From contig NC_089561.1 of NCBI RefSeq assembly GCF_040115645.1, positions 2,294,001-2,358,000 of the forward strand: a stretch of DNA of 64,000 nucleotides, written 5' to 3'. A program made the translations under genes and the position numbers. Each line of letters starts with the position of its first letter. Within the stretch, counting starts at the first letter, position 1. The notes below the pieces were generated by a model, which saw only the letters and a program-made list of their open reading frames with translations, was not told the DNA's origin and did no database searches. This document shows, in pieces, positions 35,865 through 47,485 of the stretch. The DNA is from Euwallacea fornicatus (lineage: Eukaryota > Arthropoda > Insecta > Coleoptera > Curculionidae).

Positions 35865-36588
35865 TTTTCCCGTTTATATTCGCACGATTTCAGACGGAAA
35901 TGCAATTAGAAACGTACCCCTTTAGCCCCCGGATTTAAATGTCCGATACTCGCTGGCGAAACGACAGTCGTACGCACTGAGACCGGGCTTCATACTCGCA
36001 CGAACACGTTGTCATTAAGTGCTTATTTACAAATATACACATTAGCTCTTATTATTTACAACGACACACCTTTAAATTTTATTCCCATTATTTCTAACTA
36101 CAATACACAAGAAGAAATTGATGATCGCTTGACAGCCATGAACGAGGTCCGACATGTCAAACAAGCCCATTTTCGGCCGATAACACAATATTCTGCACAG
36201 GACTTTCTGCTATCGTCTCACAGGGAGCGGTAGTATCATTTTACCTACAACCATCCTTTTATCAAATATTATTAAACGATTTTCAAAGTGTATTGAATTT
36301 AACCCACTATAAGACTAAATTCATTCCATTTTCAATTCTTTGAAGCAATTTCAAATATATATATTTTTTATTTTTAATATGTCAATCGGAGAACAACTAG
36401 GCAACAATGTTCTGCCTTCATCCGCTGATTTTGACAAGCGTTGTCAAAACATCGCCATGGCTGTGGACCTGGAATACCAAGTTTTCAAACTCTCGATGAA
36501 ACTTTTAGTTAATAGTTGGTTTTTCTAATATGCCGCGCTTCTCCGAATTTATAATTTTTACCATAACAATCTCAGTTTTAAGTTCAAC
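35865..36588. promoter_or_regulatory. Shared promoter region between Liprin-alpha and TMEM183-like gene
   Basis: The two start codons are 724 bp apart in opposite orientation, so this interval must hold both 5' leaders and promoters. On the minus strand a TCAGT initiator-type motif lies at 35976-35980, about 110 bases before the liprin start codon. No TATA box was seen for either gene. A 49-codon frame (36379-36528) lies in the TMEM183-side leader. Confidence 0.6.
36379..36528 (+). CDS. Short ORF (49 aa) upstream of TMEM183-like gene; uORF or small protein
   Basis: An ATG-initiated frame, MSIGEQLGNNVLPSSADFDK then RCQNIAMAVDLEYQVFKLSM, ending 60 bases before the TMEM183-like start codon. Its composition (balanced charged residues, few runs of Phe/Ile/Lys) is more protein-like than the chance frames in this window. 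I do not recognise a family. It could be an upstream ORF, a separate first cistron on the same transcript, or chance. Confidence 0.35.
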   Translation: MSIGEQLGNNVLPSSADFDKRCQNIAMAVDLEYQVFKLSMKLLVNSWFF

Positions 36589-36631
36589 ATGCCAAAGAAG
36601 TCAAAAAAGGGATATTTAAGGAGTTTTGGAG
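36589..36631 (+). CDS. Tmem183: TMEM183-like exon 1
   Basis: MPKKSKKGYLRSFG plus one base, in context caacATGcc; donor gtgaga. Corresponds to human MPKRGKR. Confidence 0.9.
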
Positions 36632-38665
36632 GTGAGAATTATATCTCTATTGCGAATCTTATTGGATTTTTTTATAGCTATCAGCACAAAACTACAAACA
36701 TGTGGAAGTCCCTGCTAATTTACAAAGCATTGAGTATATTGATAAGGTTGAAAATTATTGAGCTGTACCAAAGCACATAGCGTTTTATGTGTGCTAATCC
36801 TCTTTACTTTCTTCAGTCTGTTCGAAAGCTCACCCCTGAATTTGTTATTAGAAAACACAACAAAGATAATGGATGCTCAGCTAAGATTATAATTAAGTTC
36901 ATAATTTTACGTTATATTCAATGCAAATGATGAAATACTTGAAAGTATAGTGATCTCTGAAGAGGAAATCTCTAATAAATGTTGCGTCCATAAAGAGAAA
37001 TATTTCCAAGGACTTCAATGAGGAGGGGACTTTAAGGGGTAGGACATAATAGCTTTTTCTCACTCAGCCTTTTCTAATCAACCTTTCTTGAATCTTCCCA
37101 AGTGGTGAGTTCTGATAGCCTAACCCCATGTAACTAGGAATAGGCTTTTTTGAATCTTATCACAGAGTGGTTAAACTAAACATTTGGGGTGGGCTAAGGG
37201 CCGTACGTCAATTTCAGTAGTAGAAAAACAGAAAATAAATTGAGATGGTCTTTGTGCTAGTATATTTATATATCTTTTTAGTAAATCAGTTTCAGTGTTT
37301 TTAGTCCATCTTCAGCCATCAAAATTAAAATGATATTAAGGTACTTAAAAGACAAACTAATTTCCAAATATAACAATATTTGTATAAATATGTATTTTCA
37401 ATGTATGTATGTATGTATATATTTTAAAATATAACGATATAACAAATAAAACCATACTCATATAATTATATTTCTTTCCAGATATTACATTAAATGATTT
37501 TGCCAATTCCACAGTACCCAAACAGCGCATCAAAAAATCATCAAACAATGTAAATATAGCATTAAAGAATGAAGTGGAAAAAATTGAAAAAAGTTGGGAT
37601 GACAAAGATGAAGATGACTTTGAAGGTTTGAATTATTATTCTCTTTAAAACATTTGTAGAAAAATTATTTTCAGGGACATTTGTCCCAGTAAACAATGAC
37701 GATGGAACTACATCTTTTGTCATCCAGAAAGTGGAAAAGCGACGAAGGAAGAAAACTATTTCTTCTAGTGAGAGGAAAATAACTGGCAATGGCTATCCAA
37801 TAGATATTTGGTTTTTAATATCAGAGTACATTAGACCTGAAGATGTGGGTACTTTTGCTGCAATTTGCCAGGCCTCTTTTGAAGTTGTCTGTAGTGCTAG
37901 GTAAGAATTTTAAAAATGTTTCTTCAAGTCCAACAATTTTCATCTAACAGATTCTGGTTTGGCCTATATCGGCGATACTATAAAAATGTACCTACCATGC
38001 CTGAAGCCCTCCAACCTGAGAGCTTAATTCGAAGATATGGTTTAAGAAAAAACGTAATCCGCGCCCTCTTTTACATGTACCCACCATTTGTGGAGAGAAT
38101 CAAACCGATTACTACGTTCGAAGAGCATCCAGAATCATTGAAGAATTATGAGTGCCATGTGGTATGGCACACAACGAAAAATTCCAATTTTATTTATTTC
38201 TTTAAGATGAGAAGAAAGACTTTGAACTCGTTGTCACATTCCAAAGGAACGTCGAAAGTGCCGGATTTGCTTGAAATTTTAGACGACATTTCTGCTAATC
38301 CGGATGAGCATTGTCGATTATTGGAAGTCTCTTGTTTGCACTTTAATCCGGTGCAGCCAGTACTAGGTAAATATTGTTTTTCATTAAATTTTTTATTATA
38401 ATCTCCAATTTTGAATATTTTCATAAATTCATACGTGTTTGCTTCAGGTCTTGTCCTAAAATCGGTCTCCTTAACGCTATCTTCATCCCCGAAATTTCGA
38501 TACTACAGACTACAGTTAATATTTGCAACTACGGCCTCAAATCTACGAGGGGGCGCTGACAGTGTAACAGTAATTCTAGACCCGGTGATCAATATAAAAG
38601 TGCTGGATTGGTGGCACCCCCTGTATCCAGTCGGACGTGATATGGTTTTGCTTAATGAGGATTAA
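36589..38665 (+). CDS. Tmem183: TMEM183 homolog (F-box-like segment), complete, 5 exons
   Basis: Five exons (36589-36631, 37482-37625, 37675-37900, 37951-38366, 38448-38665) join in frame to 348 residues and stop. Human TMEM183A has ~376. Diagnostic matches are MPKKSKKG at the start, YPIDIWFLISEYIRPEDV (human YPMDIWLLLASYIRPEDI), FWFGLYRRYY, VIRALFYMYPPF and the C-terminal ILDPVINIKVLDWWHPLYP (human ILDPVHSVRLFDWWHPQYP). Residues ~103-150 look like an F-box (DIWFLISEYIRPED, then ICQASFEVVCSARFWFGLYR), so a ubiquitin-ligase adaptor role is possible but is inference. The segment equivalent to the human transmembrane helix (PVLGLVLKSVSLTLSSS) is only weakly hydrophobic here, so membrane anchoring is doubtful. 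Function of the family is poorly known. Confidence 0.95.
37401..37418. repeat. (ATGT)n microsatellite in TMEM183-like intron 1
   Basis: Four to five tetranucleotide units, directly upstream of exon 2. Confidence 0.85.
37482..37625 (+). CDS. Tmem183: TMEM183-like exon 2
   Basis: Acceptor tttctttccag. Encodes ITLNDFANSTVPKQRIKKSS and an acidic end (SWDDKDEDDFE). Human equivalent is VTVADYANSDPAVV...RVKKAVAN. Donor gtttga is weak. Confidence 0.9.
37675..37900 (+). CDS. Tmem183: TMEM183-like exon 3 (F-box-like region)
   Basis: Basic segment KVEKRRRKKTISSSERK followed by YPIDIWFLISEYIRPEDVGT and FAAICQASFEVVCSA. Acceptor attttcag, donor gtaaga, ends in phase 2. Confidence 0.93.
37951..38366 (+). 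CDS. Tmem183: TMEM183-like exon 4
   Basis: Begins FWFGLYRRYYKNVPTMPEAL after a split Arg codon. Carries the LRKNVIRALFYMYPPFVERI and CRLLEVSCLHFNPVQPVL segments conserved with human TMEM183A. Acceptor atctaacag, donor gtaaat. Confidence 0.94.
38448..38665 (+). CDS. Tmem183: TMEM183-like exon 5 (last)
   Basis: From LVLKSVSLTL through FRYYRLQLIFATTAS and VTVILDPVINIKVLDWWHPL to NED and TAA. No canonical AATAAA within the next ~100 bases; AATATA variants occur around 38690-38730. Confidence 0.94.
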
Positions 38666-41485
38666 TATGAAAGAAAAAGCTATTTCTGTGTTTTGTTCTT
38701 ATTGGAAATATATTTTTTAAAACAAAATATAAGTTCTATATTAATTCTTGATACATTTTCCTTGAAAAAAATAGCTCAAAGAGCGTAATAATTACAATAC
38801 AATTCTTGACAGGATGGAAAATGCAAAATGTTTTGCAGTACTTTATACATTCTCGTTTTTCCCAATGAGTAATTTCTTATATTACTAAAGCTGCAGTAAG
38901 TCCTTACACAATTTGAAAAATTACCACTAGTGTGTTAGATAAAATAAGTCAAGAATAATAGGACTCCATTAGAGAATATACACAGGGGGGAAGTAGTTTA
39001 AGAAACTCACTGCTGCTTAAATTTGTTTCTAAATGATGTTTGTCTTGGAACTAAGTATTATAAGAATACCACCTATTCCTGTATTTTATACTAAAGTCAC
39101 TACAACATTTCGTAACATACTACTTGCGGTATTGAGTCAATTCAACTGAAAACAGAAGTTCAAAGTCCACTTTATGGCGAATTTGCAATAGCACTTAAAT
39201 CATTAACCATGGCTCCCTTAAGGGTGATTGTACATTGGCAAATCCTCAATACTGGCCTAAATTATTACTCCCTACAGTCACAGAATTGGTCGTTACCAGG
39301 TTTAAAACAAGCATTGTGCATTTTTTTACCCAAAACCTGGTAAATATTTACCCGAAATCTTATCTCCTACACAATGTCAACTACAAATTTGAAGAATCCT
39401 CAATACGCGCCATAATATTTGCCATCCAGATTCCTAATTACAATGCGATTATTAATCCAAATTGAAGTAATATCGAGATTAATTAATTACATAACGATAA
39501 ATAAAACGCTATCAAGATGGTACTGTATGTGACATAGTTCCATCGAAATTGGGACGGATAAACAATTAATTGCGCAGATGGCATACGCGTTATTGGCAAT
39601 TTGTGGCGCACACGAAATTCATCTGGAATATTATTGAAAATAATTATTACAGATTTGTTTACATATATTCATTACAACTTTCAAGGACCAAAAACGTAAG
39701 ATTTCAACTATAATATTTTATTCTCCTGAAGACGCGTTTATAACTCCGGGTTAAGTACATATTTGCTGTAGTTTATTAAATCCCACCCTGTGTCAGTTAT
39801 AACTGTAATATTTGCGTAGAAATATTCTCACGTATACTATTAAACGTAATGAGTTATATAATATTCTCCAGGATGCAAAAAGTTGATTTGAGTATTTATT
39901 ATTATACGAATTTTCCTCAGGGGCCATATTTCTTGAAGTTTGCGGGGATGGTGTTAATTATTCAACTGAACAGTATTCAGACAACGCACGGCAGTGCGTC
40001 TTATTAAAGATGAATATAAAAGAGGTTCTTATGCCGATGATAAATGTAGACAGTTAACAAAATAATACATACCCAATTTTTTAGATTAACAGTATATTAA
40101 ACGTTAAACTAGCCCAAGTGGATATATAGAAAATAGCAAAATATTGTAGACATTGTCTACAGAAAATTGTACAATAATTTATGTTCATCCCTAGTTGTCT
40201 CATCACTAAAAACAGTTGCCTGCCATATTTTGACGTATAGCGTTGGTTCGCGCGAAGCGCAATTGAATCAAGTGTTTTAGATGTAAATTTAATTGAAAAA
40301 TTATAAAATTCATTCCCTGGCGTCGGTATTTAATACGTTTTTAAGTAAGTTTGAGTTTTTCGTTGTGAAATCTGTTTAAGAAGCCTGAATTTTGTTTTTA
40401 TTTGGAAAGGCATTTTGTCGGGTTGTCTCGACTGTTTCTGTGCGTTTGCAGGTAACGCTTTTGTACTTAAATAAATTGAGTTGTATCTAGGCAACTCAAT
40501 ATACATTATTGATGACTATAGTTAGATATTAAGACATTTTTCAGGAACATCGTAATTGTTTTGCGTACATGAAAAGTTTTGGTGATGAAACCTGTTTGAA
40601 AAAGCCCGAAATTCTGTTTCGAGTCTTTAGATGTGTCCTCAGCATTTTCTGTATGTTTGTGATGTACCTAAAACCCATTTTTGTTATGACTATTCGGGTT
40701 TCGCTTAGGCAACCCAACAATGCTTACTACGGGCTATTCAAATAATTTCCGCTTTAATGAATTATAGAAATCGGTACAATAATAGCAGAGGAATTCATGG
40801 CGAATTCTCGATGGAAATTTTATTGGAAAGGTCCAGTAAATTTTGTCCTTTCATATCCATTGAATTAACCACTAAATTACCTCCAAAGTTGGTTCTTAAA
40901 CATTCAGTTAAACGCTTCAAATCTCTTAAATCTGCAAGTTTCCTACCACAAACCTCCAATAGTTTTAGAATAACAAAGCCCCAAAACTGTCAACTTATTA
41001 AAGCGAGTTTTGGGTCGGCATAATACTCTTAAAGAGATCTTGTTGCCTTAAAATATAATTAACTTATACACTCAACACCTTCAACTTCATACCCTCATTT
41101 CTTGATCCCCCGATGGAATTAAGAATTTCCGTATCGTATTTCTACCAAGTTCATTATGAGAATGTGATCATTACGACAGAGACTGGCAAAAAAATATCTT
41201 TGTTATCTAGGGACCTTGTTCGTTCAAAAACAGCAACCAAAAACTTATGGTACCACAATGCCTTCAAACCTTAATAACCTGCCAGTCATACCGTTCAAAA
41301 TTACGCTTCGTAATTTTTGAAAAACCCCGTCATCAATAATAAATCCCACACGGAGACAGTGTGAAAATATGCGTTGAAATTAAATACGTAGGTGCCTTAA
41401 ATGTTAAAATAACCTATTAACTAGCCTAAAACCGCGATCGACTTTCCCATTGGCCAAGAGGCGGTCCTCGGCGTCCTGCGGAACA
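38666..41485. other. Intergenic DNA downstream of TMEM183-like gene
   Basis: AT-rich. The only structure noted is a diverged tandem repeat at about 40350-40735. No supported gene. Confidence 0.55.
40350..40735. repeat. Diverged tandem repeat, two ~190-200 bp units
   Basis: Unit 1 (gaaatctgtttaagaagcct ... gtttctgtgcgtttg ... gagttgtatctaggcaactc) and unit 2 (gaaacctgtttgaaaaagcc ... attttctgtatgtttg ... cgggtttcgcttaggcaacc) share ordered blocks. Each unit ends in a small palindrome around ggcaac. Divergence is high, so limits are approximate. Confidence 0.45.
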
Positions 41486-41605
41486 CGCTTTATATACTCT
41501 GGAAAGCGCTTTGCTGTTCTGTAGAGTGAAGGAAAGCAGCTCCATTGTACCTCCACTTCTTTGTGCCAACAGGTGTACGCAGACAGCATCAGCGACTAAA
41601 GACTT
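41440..41605 (+). promoter_or_regulatory. Candidate promoter and noncoding first exon (possibly of DH31)
   Basis: Within 165 bases there is an inverted CCAAT box (cccattggcc, ~41447-41456), a GC-rich stretch, a TATA box (tttatatac, 41489-41497), and ~110 bases later a strong donor (GACTTG|gtgagt at 41606). This is the usual arrangement of a TATA promoter plus short 5' leader exon. The next plus-strand acceptor supported by coding sequence is the DH31 signal-peptide exon at 54745, which begins with an acceptor and so needs an upstream leader exon. The link is inference. Confidence 0.35.
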
Positions 41606-44600
41606 GGTGAGTTTTTCCAAAATTTTTCTCAAAAAAATAACTCTATAAATCGAAAAGTTAATTAATAGTAAACGTTGGGGCAACTTTGTTGCGAAGGTTG
41701 AATGTTATGAAATTATATTGAAGACAAATGCAAATTGTCGGTGCATCATTTTTCTCTACTGCTGAAAGGTTTTGCAGGGAATCTGCCCCTCTTTCCCATC
41801 ATTTGTATAAATTACTATTTAACCAGCTTTAATTAAACCAAATCATACGAAACGCATAAAACGCAGTCATGCATAGCACAAAAACAATCAATAGAGATAA
41901 ATCTATTGCTATCGCGCTTTCATATTCATAAACAATTGGGTTGTTGTTGTTGTATTTAATTTTAACATTAACATTTAATTTATAGCCTAAACGGAATCCC
42001 AAACAACTGTCGACCAATTCAAATTTTTGAATGTATGCATTCTTTAAAGCGAAGAGGGGCGGGAGTTTTACTATTTCAATTTCATTTATTGCATGTTCTT
42101 TTTGCGCCACCCTGAACGAAGCTGCAACATGAACTTTTGGGCGAATATCATAAGAGTAACTAACAATGAAGTTCCCAATTTCGAAGGGCGGTATTTTATG
42201 AACAGCGATCAACTATAGGAATTTTACGCCCCTTCCATTCGGATGTCTCCCTGTTTTCAGGAATTTAGTTTGCCTTAGTAGGTTTTGATTTTTTTTCTTC
42301 TTTTTCTTATTTACTTCATAAACGAACATTATATGTAATGTACCAAGAGTTGTGTCATTATCCTTCTACTTTTAAAACACATCAAATTTTTTGCACTTTA
42401 AATTCCGAAGTTTGAAATACTGCTATAAGGAAAGTATGGAAAGTGAGAACGAAAATGTGATAACTCTAGCAAGTTAAAAACTAAATCTGTCTAACATTAA
42501 AATCGCTTAATTCGTCGATACCACCTGCCACTTAGCCTACCGTGTGATATTTATGTTGTTCAAGAAGCTGAAAATCGAATCATTAAAAGATTAAATGTGC
42601 GTGGTAAAATTGTTTAGCGATGGAACCGTTGAATACACTAAATATTTCATGTTTATTTTAACGTTAATAAATATTTTTGGCACAACGGGGCACCTACTTC
42701 TGAACAAAAAGCTCTCTGAAATCAGGCACCTATTTCCGAACAGAACGAGTGATTCATGTACTTTAATTATATCTAGAAATTTTTCTGGGTCACATCGAAT
42801 ATTAAGCCTCATTTTTCGCTTGCAGGGCGGGCCTTTAAGGATGAAATGAACTTTTAATTTTGGTTACTATATATTGATTAATTCCGACTCACATTCATTA
42901 TTAAACCTTAATGGTTGCTCTCATAAAGTTCGAGTTAATAGGAGGTAGTTAGTGGCAATTTGTAGACATATTTTCTTCCAATTAAAGTGAATTTAAATGC
43001 CATAATTACCAGAGGTTAATACAGAAATAATCCCACCAAAATCCCTCATTATTCTCTGTAAAATCCTGCTGGAAAGCATGTTCTTATAGATGCGATTTTA
43101 ATCGAAAGTTCGCTCATTTATTTCACTTAATTAATGATATTTAATCTATTTTGAAATGTTTCAAAATTCTGCATTTGTCTGCCGGGACAAGCAACTTTTA
43201 GCTACGTCCGGTCAGCTTCCCCGCTTCCAGATAAACTAAACTTCCCCCAACCCCCTTTCATAACTTCAGAGTTTATTTTAACTGCCAGAAACGAACTTTC
43301 AATGCTCATTTCTCCCCTAAATTCCCGCAAATGCCTCAATATTCTAGGTTTATTGTTGTAAGCCGATTTAAAGGTAAAACTCCCATTTCCTGAAAATATT
43401 TCAGAAGCCTTCCACGAGAACAAATAGCTAGACAGGACTGGAAACATCGCTCAGATGCCATCATCTTCTTTCAAGAAATACGACCACCGGAATAATGTTT
43501 CCCCTTTGTAGAATTGTTGTTTTCTTTGAAGGTTTTCATTCTTGCACGTGTAAAAATATATTCCCCCTTAAGAAAGCCATTGTTAGATAATACAAGAGGA
43601 GGGTTTAAAGGGTTCAAGCCTATTTATGGAATTTTCAAATTTAAATCCTCTATGTGAAGCGCCTCAAGAATTACATTTTTTTTCCCGCCCCCTCAATGAT
43701 ATCCGGGAAATTTGTGAAGCTTTGGGGCTCACTTTTGTGATTTGTTCTGCAACCTTATACTGAAGAAGGCACCAGCGCTCAGCTTAAACTGAAGTTTATT
43801 ATTCAGTAAAGTCATCAAGCAGCTTACGGCAACAATTTTCCACAAAACACTTCATTTTACATAAATTTTCCTTCAATTAAGGCCTTTTGCATAATATAAC
43901 TTGTCCACTAGGACATTATTCATATCTTCCAAATAAATGGCAACAGGACGATGCGCTTTTGTCCATAAGGATAACACGGCGAACAGTGAAGTGCCGTAAG
44001 CTGTCTGCGGAAGACACGTTGCCAAATTTGCTAATACGAATGATAAATGTTTGCTACATCTCAATTATCAAAACTTTTAAGTTAGTGAGATGTGGCAAAA
44101 ATTGTAAATTTTTACAAGCATAATGAACTCAATAAACGCAGACTCATCTGTGAGAGGTGCATTAGTTAATGTTCGAAAACGGGCGGCTCAAAATCCCATG
44201 AGAACTGACACGAAAACTGGAATTTCCTACGAGCTTCTGAAAATTTTAAAAGGTCGCTTTTCTCCCCCATTTACACTCATAAACGTTCCATAAACCCTTT
44301 CCGACAGTGTCCCAAAATCTTCCCCATTACCACGAGAATTTAGTTTTCCCCACATAGAGGTGAACCCTTGAAGATAAAGAAGCATGCAGGGTATGCTTAT
44401 ACATGATCCTATCTAGATAATTAAAGTTTGATGCTAGCCAAATAACTAGTTAAGGTAATGACTCTATTTAGGGGTCCTGCAATGCGTGTGGCAGTTGCAG
44501 CTTAGCCGCGCTTCTAACATCAAAGTAAACATGTACTTTACACCATGCATTATAAATAGAAAATCTTTGGAGATGCATAGTAGGTGAGACTGTAGCTGAA

Positions 44601-44619
44601 TATTTCATTATTATTAAAG

Positions 44620-45611
44620 GAAAAAGGCGGCGATATACAACACCTGCAAAAAGTATTGCAACACGTTTATAACTTTCTAGACTCTATATTTAAAAAAATT
44701 CATTCGATTATTTATATTTTATAAAATATTAAACTGTATATCCAATTTTAGTTCTGAGTATACCGTTGCATGCCTTATTAAATTACCTTTCATTTGATTT
44801 GTTACATCGGGTATCTTTCCATTTGAAAATACAGGGTGAGTCGGAAGGATCGTGCCAAACTTCAGGAGCGTGTTGTACATGAAAAATAAATGTAAAAAAA
44901 CTCAAATGTCGTTATGCGATTTTCGTTTGTTTGCAAGCTATAGCGTAAATAAAATTAAAACATAAAGGTTAAGCAACATTTAGACGAAACGTTTCCTGGA
45001 CGTTGGATTGGTCGTGGTGGCCCTATTGGTTGGCCTCCAAGGTCTCCAGACCTGACACCACTAGACTATTGTTTGTGGGGTTGGTTTAAAACTGAAGTGT
45101 ACAGAGTAAAAGTGGACACTCAAGATGCACTAATTCGACGCATTAGAAATGCTGCAGCTGCCATTAAAGAAAGACATGAAACAATCAGGAGCGCAACGAA
45201 TGCTCTTCATAGACGAAGCCGAAAATGTTTAGAAGTTAATGGCGATATTTTTGAACGTTTACTATGATATCCAAACGTTAATTTATGGAATTTCTTATGA
45301 AATTTATAATTTTTTAAAATTTTATGTTTTAATTTTATTTACGCTATAACTTGTAAACAAACGAAAATCGGATAACGACATTTGAATTTTTTTACATTTA
45401 TTTTTCATGTACGACACGCTCCTGAAGTTTGGCACGATCCTCCCGACTCACCCTGTATAAAGCCGATAGGGGTGGCTCGATAGGGGTGAAAAACTTGAAC
45501 ATCGAAAATAATGCATTAAATGCCTCCTTTAAAATAATGAGTTTATGACACCTATAGACGTGTTGCAACATTTTTTACAAGCGCTTTATAGAGATATATT
45601 GCCGCCTTTTC
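44620..45611. mobile_element. Outer MITE, interrupted by a second element
   Basis: The left end aaaaaggcggcgatatacaa then gcaaaaagtattgcaacacg is mirrored at the right end (aaaaggcggcaatatat, then gtaaaaaatgttgcaacacg on the reverse strand). Terminal repeats are ~50-60 bp. Without the inner insertion the element is about 370 bp with no coding frame. Confidence 0.8.
44832..45455 (+). mobile_element. Inner mariner-like element, internally deleted, ~134 bp TIRs, TA target duplication
   Basis: Ends are TA|cagggtgagtcggaaggatc and, inverted, TA|cagggtgagtcgggaggatc. The inverted repeats run ~134 bp with only about six mismatches. Between them, 44968-45267 encodes the last ~100 codons of a mariner-like transposase: WPPRSPDLTPLDYCLWGWFK (the third catalytic Asp motif), then VYRVKVDTQDALIRRIRNAA and a stop. 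The region carrying the first two Asp residues is missing, so the copy is not autonomous. High arm identity suggests a fairly young insertion into the outer MITE. Confidence 0.9.
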
Positions 45612-47485
45612 CAAATGGAGGATTTTTAAAGTTGCCATTGGGATTTCGGTATGAGACAACCTACACTTGAATATTTAAATAAGGCTCAGTCTTTCACATC
45701 TGTCTGTGTCTGGGCCTAGAATTTCAATTGGAAAAAATCAAAGGGAGGATTTGACTTGAGACTATATAGCTTGAAATTCCACGTTTAAACTTACCAATAT
45801 CCTCCTCGTTCCCTTTTTTAACGCACGCACTTTATGGAATTTATTTTTTTATGTGACTTATAAAATTCCCCTTTTTCAGCACTGTAAAGAAACAGCAATC
45901 TAGGCTTTTGCCGAAGGAAGGACGTATGAAGCGGAAGCTCTTTGTCCTAATTCTGCAACTCATTTCCTAGCAATTTTTTCCCTTGTTTTTTACTCTACTT
46001 TTCTACACCTAATCTAATTTTGTTGCTGCTCCAGACAATCACAGTAATCGCAGATTTAAGTATTAAAAATGACTTTGTATAGTCAGAGAAGCGCGAAGTG
46101 AAATAGTCCCAATCGTGTGGCAATCATTTAGGGTAGCGAGAATAGACAATGACTTTTATGGGCGACCCGCAGCCAAAAAGAGCGCGAATGCAGTATAGAT
46201 AACTCTAAAAATGTGCAATCCCCCACACACCTAGGGGAATGATACGTCTAGTCGCGTTTACATTTTTGACCTTGTTTCCCATTCTCTCTCAGTTTATTTA
46301 CTTTCGCGAATTCTTGCAAACCTTAAGAACCATTGGCGAGAATAAAATTAGAAAAATAGAAGAGGAAATGGCGAGTTTGCACTGGACAAACACCGTAAAC
46401 ACCCGTTGGGTGAGACACGAAAATTCCTTGTTTAACTTCCATATTTGTACTAAACGATAAGAGAGAACAAACGAGATATTCCATGAAAACTGAGCAAAGA
46501 TACCTTCAGCGAAAGCAAACAAGCAGTCTGTCAAAGTTTATCAATAATAACTCGTATTATTTGTCTTTCTGTTCTACCATTCTCTTAAGTGTTTCAATAA
46601 GCTTATTAATTATTTGGTTAATTAATGGAAGAATTTCAAGTCAAGACCCCGAGACAGTATATTACATCCATTGTTCAGTGGAAGGCAAACGAGGAAACGA
46701 TGTGGATTTTTTTAAGGGAATAGTGCTGCAGTCGTTACGACGTTTTTTGATTGCGAAAGAGAAAATCATCTACAAGGTGTTCGACCTTTGGGTATTTAAA
46801 TGTGGCGCTGCAACGTGAACATAAACACTAATAAATGCAATTTAAAACAATAGAGCGAGCTCTTAATGCAAACATAAATACCCAATAATATCGGGTTTAT
46901 TAGGGAAAATTATCCATAACTGACCCTATATTTAGGAATGCCATCATGCAGTTAAACTCTTCGATAATGGTACACATGTAGTATTCATAATTAAGTTTTC
47001 ATCCGGCACTAATAATGGAGTAATATTCACACGTTATTTGGGTCATCACGTTAAAACAGGCAATTTTCTAACAAAAGTTGAAAATGAGAAATGTCTAGGC
47101 TGCATTAACCGCGAAAGACAGAATGAATTCGTTACCAGAGGGAAGGGGCTGATTTCCGCTTTCTCCTGTTAACCTTTTGCCGAAGTTAGTGAATATTTTA
47201 GCTATGTACCGAGAGATGGGGAAGATGGGACAAAGTCCAATTAGAACACGGGTAATTATCTTGGCATTTGCTGCGGCTTCAAAATCGGTTTTGTTTAATT
47301 CGAAGACGGAAAAACTATCCTTGTCAAACTGTATTATAAACCGTTAATTTTTACGTTAATGAAAATTATCAATGATCGACATTAGGACGTTTCAGCCCTC
47401 TCGCTCTACCACAAGAGGTGAATAGAATTTACGTTCAAACTCGATCGCTATTACGCGAGTTTGATACAGTATCTTGCCGCATGTA

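Larger units (their letters stand above)
41606..47485. other. Noncoding DNA between candidate DH31 leader exon and mariner element
   Basis: Contains the nested inverted-repeat elements at 44620-45611. Otherwise AT-rich without supported genes. The 127-codon minus frame at 41829-42212 and frames at 46239-46818 are treated as chance. Confidence 0.55.

Noticed and set aside
41829..42212. 127-codon minus-strand frame with a C-terminal hydrophobic stretch
   Set aside because: Similar-length frames (114-133 codons) occur several times in clearly noncoding parts of the window. No recognisable family, splice context or promoter supports it.
46239..46818. Two adjacent plus frames (73 and 111 codons), second with a hydrophobic segment
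   Set aside because: Different frames with no intron between them that fits; no family recognised.
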